A DNA stretch of 64,000 nucleotides, taken from assembly GCF_014138265.1 (NCBI RefSeq), contig NZ_JACGXL010000001.1, positions 248,001-312,000 of the forward strand, read 5' to 3'. Below, piece by piece: positions 38,889 to 46,156 of this stretch. Each line of letters begins with the position of its first letter. Position 1 is the stretch's first letter. The stretch is from Dokdonella fugitiva (GTDB taxonomy: Bacteria; Pseudomonadota; Gammaproteobacteria; Xanthomonadales; Rhodanobacteraceae). Made by a program: the position numbers and the translations under genes. The notes below the pieces were generated by a model. That model searched no databases, had not been told where the DNA came from, and saw nothing but the letters and a program-made list of their open reading frames with translations.

Positions 38889-39479
38889 ATGCGCCACGTC
38901 CTCAGCTGGTCCGTCCTCGCCGCCGCGCTCGCGCTGCTGGCCGCCTGCGTCACGATCAACGTCTATTTCCCGGAAGCCGCCGCGCAGAAGGCGGCCGAGC
39001 AGTTCGTCGACAAGGTGATCGGGCCCGCCGCGGAACAGGTGCAGCCGCCGGCCGAGCCACCGCCGGGTCATTCGCCCGGCGCGATGCTGCTCGATCTCGT
39101 CGTGCCGAGCGCGCACGCGCAAGGCGCGGACATCACGATCCAGACGCCGCAGATCCAGGCGATCCAGGCGCGCATGCGCCAGCGCTTCGCTTCGACGCTC
39201 GCGAAGTACTGCGCGAGCGGCGCGGTCGGCTTCACGCGCGACGGCTTCGTCGCGCTGCGCGACGCCGCGAGCGTGCCGCTGCCCGAGCGCGCCGCGGCCA
39301 CGGCTGCGGTCGCCGACGAGAACCGCGACCGCCAGGCGGTGTACCGCGAGATCGCGCTCGCCAACGGCCATGCCGAGTGGGAAGGGCAGATCCGCGACAC
39401 GTTCGCCAAGCAGTGGATCCAGCAGGCGAGGCCGGGCTGGTATTATCAGGACCCTTCCGGCGCCTGGAAGCAGAAATAG
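38889..39479 (+). CDS. YdbL-family (DUF1318) lipoprotein
   Basis: The 196-residue product is a predicted lipoprotein: lipobox LAAC with Cys20 after MRHVLSWSVLAAALALLAA. The residues just after the Cys read VTINVYFPEAAAQKAAEQF, a segment also found near the start of YdbL-type proteins in other proteobacteria. The DUF1318 core (about 75-185) includes MRQRFASTLAKYCASGAVGFTRDG and NRDRQAVYREIALANGH. In E. coli the separate lipoprotein YnbE is needed by YdbH and YdbL modulates it; here no separate ynbE is seen, so this protein may cover both jobs (inference). Confidence 0.82.
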   Translation: MRHVLSWSVLAAALALLAACVTINVYFPEAAAQKAAEQFVDKVIGPAAEQVQPPAEPPPGHSPGAMLLDLVVPSAHAQGADITIQTPQIQAIQARMRQRFASTLAKYCASGAVGFTRDGFVALRDAASVPLPERAAATAAVADENRDRQAVYREIALANGHAEWEGQIRDTFAKQWIQQARPGWYYQDPSGAWKQK

Positions 39480-39505
39480 CCGGCGTCGCCACCCGCATCA
39501 GTCAC

Positions 39506-39535
39506 GCGCCCGCCTCGACGGCGGGCGCTTCGTTT
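39506..39535 (+). terminator. Intrinsic terminator-like hairpin after ydbL
   Basis: A perfect 9-bp stem (GCGCCCGCC at 39506-39514, loop TCGAC, GGCGGGCGC at 39520-39528) is followed by TTCGTTT. It lies 27 bp after the ydbL stop and just before the rlmD ATG, so it would end the ydbH-ydbL transcript. Confidence 0.7.
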
Positions 39536-39542
39536 GGACCCC

Positions 39543-40838
39543 ATGCAGAACCACGACGTCGAGATCACCGACCTTTCCCACGACGGCCGCGGCGTCGCCC
39601 GCATCGACGGCAAGACCGTGTTCGTCGCGGGAGCGCTGCCGGGCGAGCGCGTGCGGCTTGGCCGCGTGCAGCGCCACCGCAACTACGACGAGGCCAAGGT
39701 CGAGGAGATCCTCGTGCGGTCGCCGCAGCGGATCGAACCGCGCTGTGCTCACTTCGGTACCTGCAGCGGCTGCAGCCTGCAGCACCTTTCGCCCGAGGCG
39801 CAGATCGCCGCGAAGCAACACGTGCTGGTCGAGAACTTCGAGCGCATCGGCAAGGTATCGCCCGAGCGCTGGATCGAGCCGCTGACCGGCGAACCGTGGG
39901 GCTATCGCCGCAAGGGCCGCCTTTCGGTCAAGTGGGTTGCGAAGAAGGACAAGGCGCTGGTCGGTTTCCGCGAGGACAATCCGCGCTTCGTCGCCGACCT
40001 CGCGCACTGCCACACGCTGCTGCCCGAAGTCGGCGAACGCCTCGCCGACCTCGGCGCGCTGGTCGGCGCACTCGATGCGCGCGCGGAGATCGCGCAGATC
40101 GAAATCGCCGCGGGCGACGACGCGGTCGCGCTGACGTTCCGCAACCTGCGTCCACTGTCGGACGGGGACCGTGACGCGCTGGTCGCGTTCGGCCAGCATC
40201 ACGGCCTCGCGATCCTGCTGCAGCCGGGTGGACCGGACAGCGTGACACCGCTGTGGCCCGAGCGCGTGTCGCTGTCGTTCCGCATCCCGGCGTCCGACAT
40301 CGACATCGCATTCCGCCCGCTCGACTTCATCCAGGTCAACGCGGGCATGAACCAGCGCATGATCGCGCGGACGCTCGAACTGCTCGACTTGCGCGCGGGC
40401 GACCGCGTGCTCGACCTGTTCTGCGGCCTCGGCAACTTCACCTTGCCGATCGCCCGCATCGCCGCCGAGGTCGTCGGCGTCGAAGGCGAGGCGGCGCTCG
40501 TCGCGCGTTCGCGCGAGAACGCCGTGCGCAACGGCATCGCCAACGCCGAGTTCCATGCCGCCGACCTCGCCGCGGACCAGCGCGGCACGGGCTGGGCGCA
40601 GGCGCGCTACGACAAGCTGCTGCTCGACCCGCCGCGCTCGGGCGCGGCCGCCGTGCTCGACTACCTGCCGCGCAAGGGCACCGATCGCGTCGTCTACGTG
40701 TCGTGCCACCCGGGGTCGCTCGCGCGCGACGCCGGCACGCTCGTCACGCAGCACGGTTTCAAGCTCGTCGCCGCGGGCGTGATGGACATGTTCCCGCACA
40801 CCGCCCACGTCGAGTCGATCGCACTGTTCGAACGCTGA
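39543..40838 (+). CDS. rlmD: 23S rRNA (uracil-5-)-methyltransferase RlmD
   Basis: RlmD methylates U1939 of 23S rRNA with SAM. The 431-residue product starts with a TRAM domain (about 3-60, GRGVARIDGKTVFVAGALPGE), then the iron-sulfur cysteines CAHFGTCSGCSLQH near residue 65 and AHCH near 156, the SAM site DRVLDLFCGLGNFTLPIA near 290, LLDPPRSGA near 360, and the catalytic Cys in VSCHPGSLARD near 385. The frame opens at a TTG, 39534; I chose the ATG at 39543. A palindromic repeat follows. Confidence 0.95.
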   Translation: MQNHDVEITDLSHDGRGVARIDGKTVFVAGALPGERVRLGRVQRHRNYDEAKVEEILVRSPQRIEPRCAHFGTCSGCSLQHLSPEAQIAAKQHVLVENFERIGKVSPERWIEPLTGEPWGYRRKGRLSVKWVAKKDKALVGFREDNPRFVADLAHCHTLLPEVGERLADLGALVGALDARAEIAQIEIAAGDDAVALTFRNLRPLSDGDRDALVAFGQHHGLAILLQPGGPDSVTPLWPERVSLSFRIPASDIDIAFRPLDFIQVNAGMNQRMIARTLELLDLRAGDRVLDLFCGLGNFTLPIARIAAEVVGVEGEAALVARSRENAVRNGIANAEFHAADLAADQRGTGWAQARYDKLLLDPPRSGAAAVLDYLPRKGTDRVVYVSCHPGSLARDAGTLVTQHGFKLVAAGVMDMFPHTAHVESIALFER

Positions 40839-40850
40839 GCGAGCAGAAGC

Positions 40851-40930
40851 TTTCGACACGAAGGACACGAAGAAGAGCAGCGAGGAAAATCTTTTGCTTC
40901 ACTTCGCGTCCTTCGTGTTTCAATCTTTCG
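40851..40930. repeat. Dispersed palindromic repeat, copy B (ACGAAGGACACGAAG type)
   Basis: The left arm (40851-40875, core CGACACGAAGGACACGAAG) pairs with the right arm (40897-40930, core CTTCGCGTCCTTCGTGTTTC) around a purine-rich centre. It fills the gap between rlmD and the CYTH gene. The core is shared with the copies at 5063 and 43781. Confidence 0.85.
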
Positions 40931-40945
40931 CTTTGGCCCTGACAG

Positions 40946-41449
40946 ATGGCAATCGAAATCGAACGGAAATTCCTCGTCGACGGCGCCGCGTGGCGCGAAG
41001 GCGTCTCGCGCAGCGAGCCGATGCGGCAGGGCTACCTCGCGGGGCCGCCGGCGGCTCGCTGCTCGGTGCGCGCGCGCATCGAAGGCGAACACGCATTCCT
41101 CAACATCAAGTCGGCGACGGCGGGCGTGCAGCGTGACGAATACGAGTACGCAGTTCCCGTCGACGACGCGCGGCGCATGCTTGCGACGCTCGCCGGCGAT
41201 CTCGTCGAGAAGGTGCGCCACCACGTCGTCGTCGACGGCCACCTGTTCGAGATCGACGAGTTCGGCGGCGCCAACACGGGCCTGGTCGTCGCGGAAATCG
41301 AACTCGACGCCGTCGATGCGCCGTTCCCGCGACCGCCCTGGCTCGGGCGCGAAGTGAGCCACCTCGCACGCTACTACAACCTCCATCTCGCGACGCATCC
41401 GTATGCGCGCTGGAGCGAGGCCGAGCGCAACGCCGACGACGCGGCCTGA
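40946..41449 (+). CDS. CYTH domain protein (triphosphate-binding)
   Basis: A stand-alone 167-residue CYTH domain. The ExExK signature is Glu4, Glu6, Lys8 in IEIERKFLV, followed by QGYLAGPPAARCSVRARIEG and LEIDEF-like (LFEIDEFGG) strands that line the tunnel. CYTH proteins include class IV adenylate cyclases, thiamine triphosphatases and inorganic triphosphatases. In short bacterial ones like this, hydrolysis of inorganic triphosphate is the usual finding; not proven here. It precedes nagZ by 13 bp, so the two are probably cotranscribed. Confidence 0.9.
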   Translation: MAIEIERKFLVDGAAWREGVSRSEPMRQGYLAGPPAARCSVRARIEGEHAFLNIKSATAGVQRDEYEYAVPVDDARRMLATLAGDLVEKVRHHVVVDGHLFEIDEFGGANTGLVVAEIELDAVDAPFPRPPWLGREVSHLARYYNLHLATHPYARWSEAERNADDAA

Positions 41450-41462
41450 TACGATCCACGCC

Positions 41463-42482
41463 ATGCTCATCATCGGACTTCCCGGCAAGACCCTCACCGA
41501 CGCCGACCGGCGCCAGCTCGCTGCACCGCAGGTCAGCGGCGTGATCCTGTTCTCGCGCAACTTCGCCAGCCGCGACCAGGTCGTCGACCTCATCGACGAC
41601 ATCCGCGTCGAGCGCCCCGAGCCGTTCCTCGTCTGCGTCGACCAGGAAGGCGGACCGGTGCAGCGTTTCCGCGACGGCTTCACGCGCCTGCCGGCGCTCG
41701 CGCGCATCGGCGAACTGTACGGGCGCGATGCCGCGGCGGCGATCCGCGCGGCCGAAGAACACGCCTGGCTCATGGCAAGCGAGATGCGCGCGATCGGCAT
41801 CGACCTCAGCTTCGCGCCGGTGGTCGATCTCGCACGCGGCAATCGCGCGGTCGGTGAACGCGCGTTCCATGCCGATCCGCAGATCACCTCCGAGCTTTCG
41901 CAGGCGTACCTGCGCGGCATGCGCCTCGCCGGCATGGCGGCGACGATCAAGCATTTCCCCGGGCACGGCACGGTGGCCGAGGACACGCATTTCGACGCGG
42001 CGGTCGATCCACGCCCGCTCGACGAACTGCTCGCGACCGACCTCGTGCCGTTCGCCGATGCGATCGCGAGCGGCGCCGAGGCGGTCATGATGGCGCACGT
42101 CACGTATCCCGCGGTCGATGCGCGCGCGGCCGGCTATTCGCGCGCGTGGATCGAGGACGTGCTGCGCGGCGAGCTCGGCTTTCGTGGCAGCGTGATCGGC
42201 GACGACATCGGTATGGCTGCGGCTGAGCAGGTCGGCAGCATCGCCGCGCGCATCGAAGCCCACCTGCTCGCGGGATGCGACCTGCTGCTCGCCTGCAGCC
42301 CGGCGATCGTCGACGAGTCGATCGCCGCGAGCGCGCACGCGCCGCCGTGCGACGCCGGTCGCGTCGCCGCGTTGCAGGGTGCGGTCGCGCAGACCTGGGA
42401 CGCGCTCGTGAGCAACCCGCAGCGCGACGCTTTCATCGCGCGCCTCGCCGAACTCGACGGCGCCGCACGGACCACGACATGA
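41463..42482 (+). CDS. nagZ: Beta-N-acetylhexosaminidase NagZ
   Basis: NagZ removes GlcNAc from muropeptide fragments in cytoplasmic peptidoglycan recycling; its product anhydro-MurNAc-peptide can signal for beta-lactamase induction. The 339-residue GH3 enzyme has VDQEGGPVQRF near residue 60, the phosphate-loop-like KHFPGHGTVAEDTHFD with catalytic His near 163, and the nucleophile Asp in VIGDDIGMAA near 245. hpt starts inside its stop codon (ATGA), so nagZ-hpt-mtnP act as one coupled unit. Confidence 0.95.
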   Translation: MLIIGLPGKTLTDADRRQLAAPQVSGVILFSRNFASRDQVVDLIDDIRVERPEPFLVCVDQEGGPVQRFRDGFTRLPALARIGELYGRDAAAAIRAAEEHAWLMASEMRAIGIDLSFAPVVDLARGNRAVGERAFHADPQITSELSQAYLRGMRLAGMAATIKHFPGHGTVAEDTHFDAAVDPRPLDELLATDLVPFADAIASGAEAVMMAHVTYPAVDARAAGYSRAWIEDVLRGELGFRGSVIGDDIGMAAAEQVGSIAARIEAHLLAGCDLLLACSPAIVDESIAASAHAPPCDAGRVAALQGAVAQTWDALVSNPQRDAFIARLAELDGAARTTT

Positions 42483-43021
42483 GCACAGCCAACCTCGCCG
42501 ACGCGCTCGCGCGCGCCGACCTCGTCCACGAGCACGCCACGCTCGCCGCCGCGATCGAACGCGTCGGCCGGGAGATCGACGCCACGCTCGACGGCACGCC
42601 CGCGGTCTTCCTCACCGTCATGCAGGGCGCGCTCGCGTTCGCGGGCCAGCTCGCGACGACGATCCGGGCGCCGCTCGCGTTCGACTACGTGCATGCGACG
42701 CGCTACCGCGGCGCGACCAGCGGCGGCGCGCTGCTGTGGATCAAGCAGCCGGCGATCTCGCTCGCCGGCGCTACCGTGCTGCTCGTCGACGACATCCTCG
42801 ACGAAGGCCACACGCTGAAGGCGATCCGCGATTTCTGCCTCGAGCAGGGCGCCGCGCGGGTGCTGCTCGTCGTGCTCTGCGAGAAGCGCCACGGTCGCGG
42901 TGCCGGCCTGCGCGCCGACTTCGTCGGCGTCGAGGTGCCGGACCGCTACGTGTTCGGCTACGGCATGGACTATCACGAACAGGGCCGCAACCTCGCGGCG
43001 ATCTACGCGGTGGACGCATGA
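42479..43021 (+). CDS. hpt: Hypoxanthine-guanine phosphoribosyltransferase
   Basis: Salvages hypoxanthine and guanine to IMP and GMP with PRPP. The 180-residue product has the PRPP loop VLLVDDILDEGHTLKAI near residue 100-116 and the C-terminal PDRYVFGYGMDYHEQGRNL block. It overlaps nagZ and the next gene by four bases on each side (ATGA), so translation is coupled. Confidence 0.93.
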   Translation: MSTANLADALARADLVHEHATLAAAIERVGREIDATLDGTPAVFLTVMQGALAFAGQLATTIRAPLAFDYVHATRYRGATSGGALLWIKQPAISLAGATVLLVDDILDEGHTLKAIRDFCLEQGAARVLLVVLCEKRHGRGAGLRADFVGVEVPDRYVFGYGMDYHEQGRNLAAIYAVDA

Positions 43022-43764
43022 GCCGGCACATCGACCTCGCCCTGATCGGCGGCACCGGCCTGTACCGCTTCCCCGGTCTCGAAGCGGCCGAACGCCATGC
43101 GGTCGACACGCCGTACGGGCATCCATCCGACAGCGTCGTCGTCGGCCGGCTCGGTGGCAAGCGCGTCGCGTTCCTCGCGCGCCACGGCGAATCGCACACG
43201 ATCCCGCCGCATCGCGTGAACTACCGCGCGAACGTCTGGGCGCTGCACCACCTCGGCGCGCGCCGGGTGATCGGCGTGAACGCGGTCGGCGGCATCCGCG
43301 CCGACATGGGGCCGCGCGTCGTCGCGCTGCCCGACCAGATCATCGACTACACGAGCGAGCGCCTGACCAGTTTCTGCGACGTCGCCGGTGCCGAGGTCAA
43401 GCACATCGATTTCAGCGAGCCGTACACGGCCGCGCTCCGCAAGGACCTGCTCGCCGCGGCGACGCGGGTCGGCGTCGCCGTCGTCGACGGCGGTTGCTAC
43501 GGCGCGACGCAGGGGCCTCGCCTCGAGACGCGCGCCGAGATCGCGCGCATGCGCCGCGACGGCTGCGATCTCGTCGGCATGACGGGGATGCCCGAGGCTG
43601 CGCTCGCGCGCGAACTCGAACTCGAGTACGCGTGCATCGCGCTGGTCGCGAACTGGGCGGCGGGCTGCGGCGACGAAGCCGAGATCAGTCTGCCCGAGAT
43701 CTTCGCCAACCTCGAAGCCGCGACCGCGGCGGTACCGCGTATCGTGACCGCGATGCTCGACTGA
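43018..43764 (+). CDS. S-methyl-5'-thioinosine phosphorylase (MTAP/PNP family)
   Basis: The 248-residue product is a purine nucleoside phosphorylase of the MTAP type: LALIGGTGLYRFPGLE at the N-terminus, RHGESHTIPPHRVNYRAN near residue 53, NAVGGI near 82, and the active-site block GATQGPRLETRAEIARMRRDGCDLVGMTGMPEAALAREL. In gammaproteobacteria with nagZ-linked genes of this family, the enzyme is S-methylthioinosine phosphorylase, as in Pseudomonas aeruginosa; it yields hypoxanthine, which the upstream hpt enzyme can salvage. Alternative: methylthioadenosine phosphorylase. Confidence 0.88.
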   Translation: MSRHIDLALIGGTGLYRFPGLEAAERHAVDTPYGHPSDSVVVGRLGGKRVAFLARHGESHTIPPHRVNYRANVWALHHLGARRVIGVNAVGGIRADMGPRVVALPDQIIDYTSERLTSFCDVAGAEVKHIDFSEPYTAALRKDLLAAATRVGVAVVDGGCYGATQGPRLETRAEIARMRRDGCDLVGMTGMPEAALARELELEYACIALVANWAAGCGDEAEISLPEIFANLEAATAAVPRIVTAMLD

Positions 43765-43780
43765 CGGTCGAAGCAAGAAC

Positions 43781-43870
43781 TTTCGACACGAAGCACACGG
43801 AGCACACGGAGAAGGCAGAAGAGGAATCTGCTGGACGCCCTTCGTGTGCTCCGCGTGCTTCGTGTTTCAG
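43781..43870. repeat. Dispersed palindromic repeat, copy C (ACGAAG variants)
   Basis: The left arm (43781-43811) reads CGACACGAAGCACACGGAGC and onward; the right arm (43840-43870) contains CTTCGTGTGCTCCGCGTG. They pair across a purine-rich centre. It lies between the MTI phosphorylase and the cold-shock gene. It is a diverged member of the family at 5063 and 40851, with an extra tandem unit in each arm. Confidence 0.82.
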
Positions 43871-43939
43871 GCCTTCTGCGCCGCATCGATCGTAGGGTGA
43901 CCCTAGCGCCCACGGCGTCCGGGACTTGCGCACTGCAAC

Positions 43940-43970
43940 TTGATTCGATCCGTTAAGCAATTGTTATACT
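43940..43970 (+). promoter_or_regulatory. Promoter of the cold-shock gene
   Basis: TTGATT at 43940-43945 and TATACT at 43965-43970, with 19 bases between. The -10 is good and the -35 moderate. Transcription from here would give a leader of about 70 nt before the cold-shock ATG at 44046. Long leaders are typical of cspA-type genes, whose mRNA structure senses temperature. Confidence 0.6.
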
Positions 43971-44045
43971 CGGTACGCACCTGTTCGTTGCGCCGAGGGG
44001 AGGGCAGCGCTGCATGGGGTGCGATCCAATCAGCGAGAGGCATCG

Positions 44046-44252
44046 ATGCTTACCGGTACAGTGAAGTGGTTCAACGACGCGAAGGGCTTCGGCTTCATCG
44101 CGCCCGAGGACGGCGGGGAGGACGTGTTCGTTCACTACTCGGCCATCAATTCGCAGGGCTTTCGCACGCTGCAACAGGGGCAGCGCGTCAATTTCGAAAT
44201 CGTGCAGGGGCCGAAGGGTTCCCAGGCATCGGGCGTGCAACCGGTCAAGTAG
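44046..44252 (+). CDS. Cold-shock protein (CspA family)
   Basis: A 68-residue OB-fold RNA chaperone. It contains [15 protein letters not shown] (RNP1) at residues 4-18 and DVFVHYSAI (RNP2) near 27-35. The family melts RNA secondary structure and supports translation in the cold; several paralogues usually exist. The Shine-Dalgarno GAGAGG at 44035-44040 lies about five bases before the ATG. A promoter with a long leader precedes it and a strong terminator follows, so the gene is monocistronic. Confidence 0.96.
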   Translation: MLTGTVKWFNDAKGFGFIAPEDGGEDVFVHYSAINSQGFRTLQQGQRVNFEIVQGPKGSQASGVQPVK

Positions 44253-44276
44253 CGCTCCCGACGGCACCCGCAAACG

Positions 44277-44304
44277 AAGCCCCGCAACCGCGGGGCTTTT
44301 TTTT
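44277..44304 (+). terminator. Intrinsic terminator after the cold-shock gene
   Basis: A perfect 8-bp stem (AGCCCCGC at 44278-44285, loop AACC, GCGGGGCT at 44290-44297) is followed by a run of eight T to 44304. It starts 25 bp after the stop codon. Confidence 0.93.
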
Positions 44305-44318
44305 GCCGCGTGATCGCC

Positions 44319-44373
44319 CTCGATCGCCTCTCGCGGCTGCGCCGGCGCGATCCACGCGTAAACGGCGATCGAG
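44319..44373. other. Long-loop inverted repeat between converging genes
   Basis: CTCGATCGCC (44319-44328) is repeated in reverse as GGCGATCGAG (44364-44373), with 35 bases between them that are themselves GC-rich and partly self-complementary. It lies 40 bp past the GT41 stop on the minus strand and could end that transcript. No T run. Confidence 0.4.
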
Positions 44374-44413
44374 AGCAGCGCGCCCTGTCATGCGGCACGT
44401 TCCAGGACAACGC

Positions 44414-46156
44414 TTACGCCGGATGGTGGGCACGCCAGCGCGCCTGGATCATTCTCGCGAACTCGTCGGCGTGATGGCGTGCATCGCAGAGTGCGACCAG
44501 CGTGCGCTCGCGCAACGTGGCGCGAGCAGCGCGCAACGCGTCGACTCCGCCCGCCAGGTGGAGCGCACGGGCGACGTAATCGTCCGCGCCGGTCGCGATC
44601 CAGTCCGTCGCGCCGAGCCGGTGCAGCAGGCTCGCGCTCTGCCGGCCGACGTAGGTGCGGCCTTCCAGTGTGACGACCGGGCAGCCCATCCAGAGCGCGT
44701 CGCAAGTCGTCGTGCAGCCGGAGAACGGGAACGGATCGAGCGCGACGTCGACGCGACGATAGGCCTCGAGCAGGTCGCGGTACGACAGCGCTCCGCCGAG
44801 CTCGAGCCGGCGTTCGTCGATGCCACGCGTGGCGAAGCGTGCGGCGACGTGCGCGCGTGTCGCGGCTTCGCCGAAATGCCGCGCACGCAGCACGAGGCGT
44901 GCGTCGTCGCACTGGAGCAGGATACGTGCCCAGGCATCGAGCACGCCGTCGTTGAGCTTGGCGAGCCGGTTGAACGAGGCGAACACCACGGGGCCGTCGC
45001 CGGCGCGCGACACCTCGACGGCGTCGCGCGGCGGCGTGTAGCAGAAGCGCCCGGACGGCAGCATGGCGATCGTCTCGCTGAAATCGGCGGCCGAGCCGGG
45101 CGGCGTGAGCCAGGGGTCGCCGACGAAGGCATCGATCGCCGCGACGCCGGTCGTGTCGAACCAGTCGAGCCAGGTCAGTTGCAGCGGCGCCGCGCGGCGC
45201 GCGAGCACGCGCAGTCGGTTCGTGGTCGAGTGGCCCGCGAGGTCGACGAGCACGTCGAGCTGCAGCGCGCGCAGGCGCTGCAGCAGGGCGCCGTCGTCGA
45301 GGTGGCTCGCGTCGACCCAGGTGTCGCCCTGGGAAAGCATCGAGCGCGCGACGCGCGTGTGCGTGCCGGCGAGATCGATGAGCACGTGCTCGTGCCGTTC
45401 ACGATCGAACGCGCGCAGCAGGCCGGCAAGGAACGTCGGCACCGGGCCGTCGCCGAGGCGCGGCGACACCCAGCCGATGCGCAAGCGCTGCCCCGGCGCG
45501 CGCGAGCGCGGCTCGATCCGTTCCGGCGGCGGCAGGAAGCGCCGTGCATAGGCACGGATCGCTGCCGACATCGCTGCTGCGTCGAGCGCCGGGTCGTAGT
45601 GCATGAGTACGAGCTGGCGCGCGGCGTGCTCGGCGTCGCCCTCCTGCATCGGCAGGGCGCGATAGTCGGCGAGCCCCGCTTCGACGTCGCCGCGGTCGAC
45701 CAGCGCGGTTGCAGCGATCGCGCGCGGCATCGGTTCGGACGGCCGCAACGCGCTCGCATGCCGGGCCCAGTGCAGCGCGGCACTCGGGCAGCCGAGCGCA
45801 TGCAGCGCCGCGGCGAGTGCGAGCACGGCCTCGTAGTCGGCCGGGTCGTGGCGCGCGACGGCCTCGAGCAGCGCCGCGTGCTCCTGCCAGGCGCCGGCGC
45901 CCGCGAAATCGGCGACCACCGCATACAGCGTCGCGCGGTCCGCGATCAGCGACGGATGCGTGACGACCGCGAGCGCCGCGTCGCGGTCGCCCGCGCGCAG
46001 GTGGCAGCGCGCGAGCAACTGGCGTAGCGCCGTGACTTGCGGGCGGTCGAGCAGCAGCGCGTGCAGGTGTTCGATCGCCGCAGGCAGCGCGCCGCGATCG
46101 GCGAGCGCGACCGCCTCGTGCAGGCGCCGCTCGAACGCGTCGTCGGCCGCGTTCAT
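44414..46156 (-). CDS. TPR / GT41 (O-GlcNAc transferase-like) glycosyltransferase
   Basis: A 580-residue protein with about 200 N-terminal residues of tetratricopeptide-like helices (PAAIEHLHALLLDRPQ, AALLEAVARHDPADYEAVLALA) and a C-terminal GT41 catalytic part related to eukaryotic OGT and bacterial SPINDLY-type enzymes. Key blocks are LDVLVDLAGHSTTNRLRVLA near residue 305, WLDWFDTTGVAAIDA near 338, and DPFPFSGCTTTCDALWMGCPVVTLEGRTYVGRQSASLLHRLG near 475-515. The substrate is unknown; protein or lipid-linked glycan are both possible. It is the last gene of a three-gene unit with an MsbA-like exporter and an IMPACT protein; the start overlaps the exporter stop by one base (TGATG). Confidence 0.9.
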   Translation of the reverse strand: MNAADDAFERRLHEAVALADRGALPAAIEHLHALLLDRPQVTALRQLLARCHLRAGDRDAALAVVTHPSLIADRATLYAVVADFAGAGAWQEHAALLEAVARHDPADYEAVLALAAALHALGCPSAALHWARHASALRPSEPMPRAIAATALVDRGDVEAGLADYRALPMQEGDAEHAARQLVLMHYDPALDAAAMSAAIRAYARRFLPPPERIEPRSRAPGQRLRIGWVSPRLGDGPVPTFLAGLLRAFDRERHEHVLIDLAGTHTRVARSMLSQGDTWVDASHLDDGALLQRLRALQLDVLVDLAGHSTTNRLRVLARRAAPLQLTWLDWFDTTGVAAIDAFVGDPWLTPPGSAADFSETIAMLPSGRFCYTPPRDAVEVSRAGDGPVVFASFNRLAKLNDGVLDAWARILLQCDDARLVLRARHFGEAATRAHVAARFATRGIDERRLELGGALSYRDLLEAYRRVDVALDPFPFSGCTTTCDALWMGCPVVTLEGRTYVGRQSASLLHRLGATDWIATGADDYVARALHLAGGVDALRAARATLRERTLVALCDARHHADEFARMIQARWRAHHPA

